From Owenia fusiformis (lineage: Eukaryota > Annelida > Polychaeta > Sabellida > Oweniidae): DNA of 60,000 bases. The stretch lies in contig CAIIXF020000001.1 in the NCBI GenBank assembly GCA_903813345.2, positions 25,907,915-25,967,914 of the forward strand, given 5' to 3'. The notes under the pieces are model-generated. The model was not told where the DNA came from. It did no database searches and saw only the letters and a list, made by a program, of their open reading frames with translations. Both the position numbers and the translations under genes were made by a program. Of this stretch, positions 39,101-51,100 are shown piece by piece. Positions within the stretch are counted from its first letter, which is position 1. Each line of letters starts with the position of its first letter.

Positions 39101-42100
39101 TTACTCTTTCTGCAAACGACCTTAATGAGGAACTGCATTGATTAAGTATTCAGGCTGGTATTGCACTCTACAACAGTAAATAACACGACCTATCTGACAT
39201 GTTAACGAACTGGTCAATGAGTTATTCTCCTGAGGTTATCTACGATGTTCGAGGTATTATTGAGTGAGCTGATGAATCGCTAAATGTTTCATTCAGATTG
39301 AGTACTTATACACTAGTACCTGCAATAAGAAGAGACTTAGTGCATAGTACCTTAAAATTTTTCTTGTTTTAGGTTAAGTATTGTACTGTATAAGTCAGTG
39401 ATATTGGCACCTTTAAAGTGTTATGAAGGCTAAAATCAAAAATAATGCATTGCAAGAGCTTGCTTTTCCTTGAACTATTTTCACAGGATATCTTTATCTA
39501 AGCCTATATCCATTCATAATATATAGCTAGTAACCTACTATAATATACTACATTTTCTGCCTATAGGAGCTGACATTCATTACACATTCAGTCGCTCATA
39601 AAAAACATAAAAGTTACATTTGATATCATTAAGATCTTATCTGTATCAAAATTATAAGTTAAATATAGAAGTTAGAGGATAGGCTGACAATGGAAATGTA
39701 GGTAGAATAGGTCTGGTCAATATACAATAAAACATAGATATGGTATAGTATGGTTTGAAAATACATAGGCTGAAAATTTCTCAGTTAAAAACTATACTTT
39801 CACTCACCCTAGCCACAATACCCTCTGACTATCAAGATAAGTTACACTTTTGATGCTTTTGATGATCTCAAATGGATCTTTCATGGCGTTTTTTAGGAAG
39901 TATGATAATGGATGAATCTTAGCTATCAATATACAAAAATATAGTGTTGTGATTCCCTAGTTTCATAATCTGATAGGATACTGGCTCAAATCAAAGAATC
40001 ATATCTGATTCAAAGAGGTCAGATAAACTTTAGCTCTTGCGAAGGGTTATTCCAATGGTACTGTATTATATTGTACCATATTCCATGCAGATACAATATG
40101 CAAGAATATATCATATCTATAAATATATTTTACTTCTAACAAAATGAATCAATCTCAGTGAATTACAGGCTGAATCCCCATCTAAATCTCATTTTACTCT
40201 GTAATTTCCTTACATAATTGGGACACATTACAAGTTACTCCTAGAGAGAGAGGAAGTGGAACTTGTTCACTAACGAATTGTTCAGTAACTTGTCATCCTC
40301 CAACAAATGACTACAGGACTTGTTCTCTCTGGATCTTAGAGCCATGCAGGTGGAGGGTGGTATAATGTGTCAAGACATTTAATTATATGTGTCAGTTCAT
40401 TGACCCATGAGTAACTAAGATAGCTGAATTGGTGCATTTGTATATGAGCCAAAAACATCCACTATTGTCGAGTTTCAAATTCTCAATAGAAAAAAGCGGA
40501 ATATAAATGTACAGCATGTTTCGAAAGTAATTTGACTAGTGATAGCACTTTGTTAATTCTACACCAAGTGTCTTCAAAATTTTACATTATGTACTTTTAA
40601 GTATTCCAAGTATTTACTTCTGGAACACCCTGTATATACTATAGCAGAGCTTTTAGACTTTATGACAAAGGGTAAGACATTCACCTGTCATGACCACTTA
40701 TCTATTTTAAATTGCTTTACATCCTTCAATGCAGAATTGCAATATCCATAATAATATTTGTTTCCCCTTCACCCAGGATAATCAATTCAAAATAGGTCAA
40801 GCTTATAACCTCGTAATTAATAGATGGTGCATAGATTTCATTCCCAGTTATGATATGACTGCACTATATCTGCACCTATTGTATGTTTGGAGGAATTCAG
40901 ATTGAGGAAGAAGGAGAATGGTTCTACAGCCCTGCAATTGGAGGTTGGAAAGGCTACACTGATGGAGTTTAACACACTGTGATTGTCCTGGACATACCAG
41001 TTGTATCAGTTCTTGCTTTGCAGCATTTCAAGACAGTTTCAAAGCTTACCTCAGCTTTTGTTTCTCCCCATTAGCTGCCCTGGGAAGAGTGTCTGGAGAC
41101 TTATTCATATTGCCTGATGGAGTCCTGTTCATAGTGCTAGGGGGTGTCCGCGTCATTGTTCCTGGGGGTGTCCGCGTCATAGTCCCTGGGGGAGACCGTG
41201 TCACTATACTATGGTTGTTGCGGTTCATTGTACTAGGGGGTGTTAGGGTCATGGTCCCTGGGGGCGTACGTGATGATCCCGCATCGATTCCAGAGCGAGA
41301 ATCAAAACTAGAATAGTGGCGGTTTGGACTGAAAGCATTAAAGAGATTATTATTAGATTCCTATGTAACGCAATAAAAATACCTCTTTAAAAACCTTTTA
41401 CCATGATCTGAATAGCCTTCAGCTGTAGAAATAACATATTTGTTATATAACATTGCCGCATAATTATAGAATAATAGAAGCAATATATTAGCATGAAAAA
41501 TAGAGCATTAAGTCAATACGCTAAGGATAAAAGAAAGAAAAATATTGGATCATTAATCCGTTAAGAGAACAAAGCTAGAGTATTCAATCATATTCAATGG
41601 AGTCAGATCCCACAATGGCTGAATATTCTATTTAATCAAACTGATTTCATAATTAATATTTGGGTAAGATTTCTGTGTATTTTTGTATGTAATGTCATTG
41701 TAGATATGAATATGTGGGAGTAATCCTCACTTCAGTGCATGTTACATGGTTAAGTAAGTGTCTAAGCAAGCAGTTATAAAAGAGACAAGCAAACATGTAC
41801 AAATTAGATTAGTAACTTTACAATGATTCATTTCAGTGCAATCAAACAATTGATAACCTAGTATTCTCCATTTCTTCCGTTCCGTTCAAGGATATGTTTT
41901 CGAGCTTGTTCTGAATTATTGATTTTGGAAAGTCATTTCAGACGATGAAATGTTGCTGTCTGACCTATAATACGTGACCATGACCTACTCTTTCTGACCT
42001 TGATCTCCTGAACTGAACCTTGAACTACCGTACTTGACCTTCAAATAATATAACTGACCTTGAACAACAGTATCTGACATAGACCCCCTTACGTGACCTT

Positions 42101-45100
42101 GACCCAGTGTACCTGACCTTGAAACAATGTACCTGACTTTGAACTACTATACTTGACCTTGAACTATTTAAGCTATGGTAACCCTGAACTATTTTGCCAG
42201 ACCTTGAAACAGACATCCTCAAGACAGAATAATCATATTATATTGTCTCCTTGTACATGTACATTTAATATACACACTTGAAATGTGAACGAATATTACA
42301 TAAGAATATTGTCCAGAATTATGATTTTTTCTTTTCAAGAGCAAACTGCAACATCTTATCTTGTACAAGCAACACTTTATTTCCTCACCATGGGAACCCA
42401 ATAAATCTAGAATTTATGGAATATTTCATCGGAAGTTGCATCAATTTATTATTTCCATGTTTCCTTAGTCTTCTACTATATTAGTTACGATGAATGCTGA
42501 AGAAGACAATACATATAAAAATACCCAGTGTTATCAAGTTGTGATTATATGGGCATATTTTATGAAAATGAAATAAACAAAATTATTTACGAAATTCTGT
42601 ATTGAAAAAATCTGATTCTGAACTAATTCATATACAATTGTACAATGTCATGTATATAATGCAAGGCAGGCTTCTCCAGGTAAAACCTGTTTTACCTACT
42701 TGAACCAAGTCATTGATAATCATAGATTAAAACTTAGACAATGATGATTAGTGGTTAACATTGTGACAAACATAGAAACATGCAAAATGTGCTTTCTAGG
42801 TATGTCTTACACTTAATTCCACACAAAATCACTTTTGATCATGAGATAGGTGATAAAATCAAATTTTGATCATAAAAATAGAAAAAATTCCTCGAGATTC
42901 TATATCTTTAACTAAGTGGTCAAACAAAATAGATTTTGTATAGAATTTAGTAGAAACCATTGAGAAGACCCCTAAGCAGCATACCCCTGGATCACCATGG
43001 GTGGACAAGAAGCAATAGGTAAAGTCCACCAATCTTTATGCAAGCTATAATAGTCAACAATTAAACGGACAGAAAAGGGCAGACATAAGTTGATGGTAAC
43101 ATTTTCATTTTAGTGCCTTTTTCAATTTTCAACATTATATTATAATTGGTACTATTAGACACTACATAGTACCATGGCTGGTACTGTTGGACACTACATA
43201 GTACCATGGCTTGTACTGTTAGACACTACATAGTACCATGGCTGGTACTGTTGGACACTACATAATATTATGATTGGTACCATTAGACACTACATAGTAC
43301 TATAATTGGTACCATTGGACACTAAATAGTACCATGCCTGGTAGTGTTAGATACTACATAATATCGTAATTGGTACCATTGGAAATACTACATAATACTA
43401 TGATTGGTACCATAGTACGGTTCACAGTATTATAACTGGTACCATTGTAGACATTATATGGTACTATTGAACACTATACATAGTGCTATGATTGGTAGAC
43501 ACTACATAATATTATAATTGATACCATTAGACATTACATAGCACAATGATTGGTACCATTTAACACAACATGTACTAAGATTGGTACCATTAGACACTGC
43601 ATGTACATGGGATTGGTATTATGGGACACTGCATATGATTGTTCCATTAGTCCCAATGTATGATTTGACAAGGCATTAACATGACAAAATGTCACCACCT
43701 AGTTGCTCACAATATTATGAGTTCAAACTTAATATAAGTCAGATTTGAATTTCTGAGAACTTGTAAAGTCAAATTTGAACTTCTGAAAAGATGTAGATGA
43801 TTTTGAAAAAAAAATTTGGTCAATTTGAAGCAAGTTGAAAACAGACCTTTTTGACCTTTTTTGACCTTGAGAAGGTCATTAAAGGTCAAATGTCAAATCT
43901 AAAGTCAGATTTGAATTTCTGAGAACATGTAGATGATTTTGAAAAAAAAAATTAGTCAATTTGAAGCAAGTTGAAAAAAGACCTTTTTGACCTTTTTTGA
44001 CCTTGAGAAGGTCAAATGTCAAATCTAAAGTCAAATCTAAAGTCATATTTGAATTTCTGAGAACATGTAGAATGTAGATGATTTTGAAAAAAAATTTAGT
44101 CAATTTGAAGCAAGATGAAAAAATACCTTTTTGACCTTTTTTGACATTGAGAAGGTCATTGAAGGTCAAATGTCAAATCTAAAGTCAGGTTTGAATTTCT
44201 GAGAACATGTAGATGATTTTGAAAAAAGATTTTAGTCAATTTGAAGCAAGTTGAAAACAGACCTTTTTTGACCTTGAGAAGGTCAAATGTCAAATCTAAA
44301 GTCAGATTTGAATTTCTGAGAACATGTAGATGATTTTGAAAATTTTTTTTAGTCAATTTGAAGCAAGTTGAAAAAAGACCTTTTTGACCTTTTTTGACTT
44401 TGGGAAGGTCATTGAAGGTCAAATGTCAAATCTTAAGTCAAATCTAAAGTCAGATTTGAATTTCTGAGAACACGAAGATGATTTTGAAAATTTTTTTTAG
44501 TCAATTTGAAGCAAGTTGAAAACAGACCTTTTTGACCTTGAGAAGGTCATTGAAGGTCAAATGTCAAATCTTAAGTCAAATCTTAAGTCAGATTTGAATT
44601 TCTGAGAACACGTAGATGATTTTGAAAAAAAAATTTAGTCAATTTGAAGCAAGTTGAAAACAGACCTTTTTTGACCTTGAGAAGGTCATTGAAGGTCAAA
44701 TGTCAAATCTAAAGTCAGATTTGAATTTCTGAGAACATGTAGATGATTTTGAAAAAAAAATTTAGTCAATTTGAAGCAAGTTGAAAAAAGACCTTTTTGA
44801 CCTTTTTTGACTCAAATCTAAAGTCAGATTTGAATTTCTGAGAACACGTAGATGATTTTGAAAATTTTTTTTAGTCAATTTGAAGCAAGTTGAAAACAGA
44901 CCTTTTTGACCTTTTTTGACCTTGAGAAGGTCAAATGTCAAATCTTAAGTCAAATCTTAAGTCAGATTTGAATTTCTGAGAACACGTAGATGATTTTGAA
45001 AAAAAAATTTAGTCAATTTGAAGCAAGTTGAAAACAGACCTTTTTGACCTTTTTTGACCTTGAGAAGGTCATTGAAGGTCAAATGTCAAATCTAAAGTCA

Positions 45101-48100
45101 GATTTGAAGGTCAAATGTCAAATCTAAAGTCAGATTTGAATTTCTGAGAACATGTAGATGATTTTGAAAAAAAATTTAGTCAATGTGAAGCATGTTGAAA
45201 AAAGACCTTTTTGACCTTGAGAAGGTCATTGAAGGTCAAATGTCAAATCTAGTCAGATTTGAACTTCTGAGAACATGTAGATGATTTAGAAAAAAATTGA
45301 AGTCAGTCTAAACAGTATTTGTTAAGTTATAGGAAGTTGTAAGAAATTGTTACAGACGCCGGACGCCAACCGCCGGACGCCAACCGCCGGACGCCAACCA
45401 CCAACCGCCGGACGCCAACCGCCGTCGCAAAAAAAAACGGAGACCATAACAATATGTCACCACTTTTGGTGGTGACATAACAAATAGATTGATATGATTA
45501 AAGCCCTAATGCATTGGCATTCCACATGAATGGTATCACTATTACAGGGTGGGCCAAAAAAAACCACCCCCCTAGCCATTAATTCTGATAAATATTTATT
45601 TTTTAACATGTACACGAACAATGATATATCATTTTAAAGATAATTTAATTTGCAACAAAATGATATACAAGGGGCGATCCATATATTCTGATAAAAATGC
45701 TCTAATTTTGTGATTTTTTCACATATCCCTCTCATTTTTTCAGAAAATGTAGATTATGTAATTACACATACAATGCTAAAATATTATAGCTATATCTTAA
45801 ATTATCAATGAGATAAGGCTGCCATGGTAACCTGTATTAAGGGTAGGCAGGTCAATTTAATTAAAGCATATAAATATCAAAATAACTTGTTATTTTAATT
45901 ATTTTAAAGCATACAGAAATCATGCATTTTTTCTAAAAAAGTTTGGTATTGTTACTCATTGTTTGTTGCTAAACAAATGTTTATATGTGCTCACTATAAC
46001 ATCACAACAAATCACAATAGCATTGTAGGACAGAATGGGCCAATTGACATTACATGTTATGAGACACACCAAAAATCAAATTGTCAGATTAGGTTAATGT
46101 GGCTGATGCAGAGTGTCACATTAACGGATACATTAGGGAATACCATTAGAATTGATTTTCTTTCAAGAATAAGTAAGAGGACACTTTCAGAGACATTCAT
46201 GGACTCATAAAGTGCATGGGCAAGGTGTTATATCTGCATAAAGAATATATAGGTAGTATTGTAAAGAGGAAAGCATGGTCACTGTTGAAGATCATCCGCA
46301 ATCTGGTTGTAAGAAGAGCTTGCGGACAGAGAATAACACTACGATAAATTGAGATGTTACTTATCAAAAGATAGCTATCCCACTGTATAAATTATCAAAC
46401 AAGGGCAACAGGGGTATGGAACAGATCAATGAATAGTTGACAATGACTGGAAGATGCGTTTGATCTGCTTAAAATAGGTACCGAGGAATGATTAAATTAA
46501 CATATTTATCTATTTTAGACATTATAATTTAACTGACCTGCCTACCCTAAAAACAGGTTACCATGGCAACCTTATTTCAAAATTAATTTAAGATACAGCT
46601 AAAATATTTGAGCATCGTATGTGTAATTACATAATCTACATGTTCTGAAAAAATGAAAGGGATATGTGAAAAAATCACAAAATGAGAGCATTTTTATCAG
46701 AATATATGGATCGCCCCTTGTATAATAGAACAGTTTTCAACAACCCTGGCTTGAGATATAACAATTTATGTGACATGGGGGTCAAAAAACACCTTTTCAA
46801 TTTTCATCGATTTTGCGAACAATAGCCAATTTCTACCAAATTTTACTGTTCAGTTAAAAATTGCAACATTGTCATGAGTCTTTCATTATTGGAGATTATA
46901 CATGTTTTCATTCAGGTTTTGAATCATGCATGCTCAATAAACATGTGAATGCTTATAAAACCAATTCATTTCTTCTTCAGTCTGTCCAAATATGGCTCAA
47001 TAGACCCGCCACCTGACCCATCCTCTGATCAGATTATTCGCTTAAGACGAGGAAGCCATTGGTTGATGGCATAATTGATGGATGGATGCGGAAGTACCAT
47101 TCAATTGCTAGTTATTCTTTGTTTTAGTTACTCAACATCCCTAATAGGCTGGGTATCTTTAAATACCAACTTTTCTAGATGCCCCCAGGTATGGTAATCA
47201 ACATTATTGGCATCTGGACTGCCAGTAAGCCATTTGTCCGGGCTAGAGATTGCGTCATTTCGAATCTCCAAAAACTCGAGGGTAGCATTGGACCTGTGTG
47301 ATGAAGCACTTCCTATCAGAAAATGAAATTTCTTTCACATGTTTTTTATATCCTTGAGAAATCCTTTTTAATATCTCATGTCATTAGCATTCAGAGTATA
47401 TTTTTGCTCCTAGTTCAACAAAACAGGGCCTGCATGTTTTGGGAAACACCGAGTGGACACCACTACCCTTTCAGAAAAATGTCATCTCGATTTGAGTAGC
47501 CTTTTATCGCAAATGTCCCTATTCTTGCTTGATATATAGACTCTATCCTGTTGATTACATGTATAGTACTTGGGGCATTTAAAACAGTTGGTCTATGAAG
47601 ATCACTAGCCTATCAGGGATGTACACAAACTGAAAGAATGAATAATTAGGAGTTTGATGGTACTTCCGCAGAGATCCATCAATTATACCAATGGTTTTCG
47701 TGTCTCTAGCGAATAATCAGATCAGAAGGTGAGTCCGGGGGTGGCTCTATTGAGCCATATTTGGACAGACTGAAGAAGAAATGAATTTGTTTTATAAGCA
47801 TACACATGTTTATTGAGCATGCATGGTTCAAAAAATGAATGAAAACAATATATAATATCCAATAATGAAAGACACATGACAATGTTGCAATTTTTAACTG
47901 AACAGTAAAATTTGGTAGAAATAGGCTATTGTTCGCAAAATCAATGAAAATTGAAAAGGTGTTTTTTGACCCCCATGTCACATAAATGATTATATCTCGA
48001 GCCAGGTCTGTTGAAAACTGTTCTATTATATATCATTTTGTTGCAAATTAAATTATCTTTAAAATGATATATCATTGTTGGTGTACATGTTAAAAAATAA

Positions 48101-51100
48101 ATATTTATCAGAATTAATGGCTAGGGGGGTGGTTTTTTTTGGCCCACCCTGTATTTGGCACTAGGATAAACTATTAAATAGAGAAAGCTATTAAGCAAAA
48201 GTGCACATACCTCCTAGTTGCAGAGTTGCTGTCCACAGATGACATGTCAAGGGACCTACTGAGGGAGGCATCGGGGAAACCATTATGTACAGGAGTGGGG
48301 GTAGGGGGGCTGTAAGTAGAGCAACAGTTATTACATCTACAGCCCAGCATCATCATTCATTCAAGTAGTGCTAGAATACACCAAATCATTGAGTTTGCAC
48401 GAAATATAATCTCACTTCCAGCTATTACAAATTACATCCAAAAAGTATATGGACTTTGTCCCGCAAAATATCAGCGTCCCTCATTCGATTGGACTAATGA
48501 ACAATGATAGCTCGGTTTTTATGTCACTTAAGTTTCACAAGTTGCTTGGTTCGGGAAAGGCACTGAAAGTTATTATCACAGAGGCACTGAACATTGCTAA
48601 TGGTTATTTCCATGTGGTCCTGGAAAGGTAAATGTTTGATGTGGTTATATTAGTGGTCACAGTCGTTGTAAAAAAGCGTTATTTAAATGGTTTATAGTTT
48701 CTTGATGCGTACTGTTAATATTAAAATTGGATCTACAAAGGCATTTAGTGAGAATTTTCAGGAAGTCTGCCTCCTGTACACAAAATGTAATCTGCTACAT
48801 GTATAGGAATCTGCTGCCAGAACAATATGTACAGGAATCTGCTACATCTACAGGAATATGCTACCAATATATTACATGTACAGGAATCTGCTTCCAATAC
48901 TACATGTATAGGAATCCGCTACATATACAGGAATCTGCTACCATTATCTAGTGTACAAGAATCTTCTACCAGTACATATACAGGTTGTGTGACCAATACT
49001 GCATGTACAGGAATCTGCTACCAAAACTAGACCATATATAGGAATCTGCTACCCAGGAATCTGCTTCAAATACTGCATGTAAAGGAATCCGTTACCAGTA
49101 TTAAGAGTACAAGATGATGTCGAACTTTTGGCAATAATAGATTCAGAATTCTATAATGAATGGTATTTTGTACCACTAGGAATACCAGAAGGAATATTTA
49201 CAGTCTCAAAAGACCAATGTGAATCTATAATACTATATCAGGTGTAAGCAACAGCTATATGCATGTCTTTGATAAATGGAGTCTACTTGATATTAGCTGT
49301 AGTAGCATCAGTTCCTCTATCCATTGTAGGCCATCAGCAGTAAGCTAATACAAGTCCTGTATCTAAGTAAACAATACTTTCCTTATATATCTAGGCCAAT
49401 CAAAATCCAATTTAATTCTTGGCCCATTACATTTATTTTTTGGACAAATCCAATTTCTATATGATTGCACTGTCCTAAGTTCCTCGTAAGAAATAATGAA
49501 TCCGTTATAATATTTGCTTTAATATCTTTCATTCATGAAACTTTAATGATGACAAGCCCGTACTATAAAAATAATAGTCGCTTCTAATCTTCATAAAACT
49601 CCTTTATTTTTGATGTGTCCAATGTGAACTGACTTGGAATCTGACTTATTGCTAATAATACATCGGTTTACGTCAATGCAATTCTTGATCATAATCTACC
49701 CTGTTTTATTCCATACATAGGAAATCATTCCAGTGATAGTGTATATTGCAGGATATAGTCTGATTGGCCTGTCACTTGCATCTCTCTTACTTTCTGCATT
49801 CCATCCCCATTCTATTCTTTCATTTTATATTGTTTTGTCACCCTCACTTAAAATCAACACTACTTTCAATTGATGATCTCATATGCTGTTCTTAGAAAAT
49901 AGCAACAAAAACAGTCTATAGAATACTTCTTATAATAAAGTAAGGTTAGTGTATAGTGTATCTAATGATTTTTTTACTTCACGTCCTTCATTAAGTGTCC
50001 CTAATTACATCAGAAGACAATATCTAACAACGCCTACTTGTGTGGCATACACCGGATCAACTCCCTAGGATACATATTTATTAATGCCTAGAAAGTGCAA
50101 ACACCTCGCAATATAGCAGAAAATTAAATGAACAGAAAAGTTGATTGCTGTTTATAAGGTCATTGTTGCAAATGTTAGAGATATTGGAAATGCTATTCCA
50201 GAAAATGGAAATGCATACAAATAACATCATATACAATCATGAGGAATGACTCGGTATATTCCTTTGTGAATATTTGATATTTCATCGTAAATACGTTTTG
50301 TGGCCATTTATGAAATTGATGATGAAGTCTGGTTATTTAGGGTGTTAAAAATGATTATGCTAAAGCAAAATATACAATGAACATACAGTCAAACCTGTCT
50401 AAGTGGAACACATTTCGTTCCTCTAAAAGCTATTCTTCTTGGGAGGTGTTCCACTTACAGAGGTTCATTTAACATTTTAAAACAGTTGGTTTTGGGTCTC
50501 TGAAAAATATTCCACTAACAGAGGTGTTCCACTTCTAGGTGTTCCACTTTACAGGTTTCACTGTATTACAATTCCCTTGTGTGAGCATTCATCCTCTGAA
50601 TTGGAATCCTGAATCTCCATTCACTAGTCACACTTCCCTCTGACTATTTTGATGCTGATAATATCTTTAGAGTTTCAAATGTACCTTATATGGCATTTTA
50701 TAGAAATCTTAATGTGAAATGGATTAGCTACTTATTTGCAGAAAATGTAGTGTCATTGATTTTCTGATTGCATTATTCTGATTAGGTATATGCTGCATCA
50801 AAACATTAACTGTAATTTTGAGAGTAAGGCCAACCTCTGGCTAAGAGTATTGAAACAACAAGTAGTCAGAATAAGAACTCAAGGATATACAGCGAGCAGT
50901 AACCCCATTTGGCTAAAAGTGTTCAAACTGAAAGGTATTCACATTTGGAGGTTCTACCAACAGGAGACAATAGATATTCAAAATGGAAAAACAATAAGTG
51001 TTCAGTAAGAGAATGTATTCTAGTATTTCTGTCTTCTCTGATAAATGTAATTACCTTCAACCATCACATTGACCATCATTCACTTCTATTAATTACATCA

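Larger units (their letters stand above)
32807..41049 (-). other. 8.2-kb dystrobrevin intron rich in tandem arrays
   Basis: The intron runs from CTGAG|GTAAGC to TAATTTCAG. It contains the 33-bp array at 33.3-34.3 kb, a degenerate array near 36.1 kb and the 39-bp array with its TTAA element at 37.5-38.6 kb. A diverged right end of a 50.4-kb-type MITE (CAGGTTCTACTG before TA at 35254) is also present. Other parts (34.3-36.0, 36.3-37.5, 38.6-41.0 kb) show no supported feature. Confidence 0.65.
41329..48210 (-). other. 6.9-kb dystrobrevin intron with arrays and mariner-like elements
   Basis: The intron runs from AGGAG|GTATGT to GCTTTCAG. Listed inside it are the 42.0, 43.1 and 43.7-45.5 kb repeats and the nested mariner-like elements at 45.5-48.2 kb. 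The stretches 41.3-42.0 and 42.2-43.1 kb show nothing recognisable. Confidence 0.65.

Noticed and set aside
42000-42220. Cluster of nuclear-receptor half-sites (TGACCT)
   Set aside because: The periodic spacing and degenerate copies show a decayed tandem repeat; motif enrichment follows from that.
43707-44422. Repeated - strand frames with [14 protein letters not shown]
   Set aside because: They arise from the 115-160 bp satellite units and are interrupted at each unit.
48449-48631. 60-codon + strand frame that looks fairly protein-like
   Set aside because: No recognisable motif, no splice context, and inside a dystrobrevin intron close to a transposon; chance is more likely.
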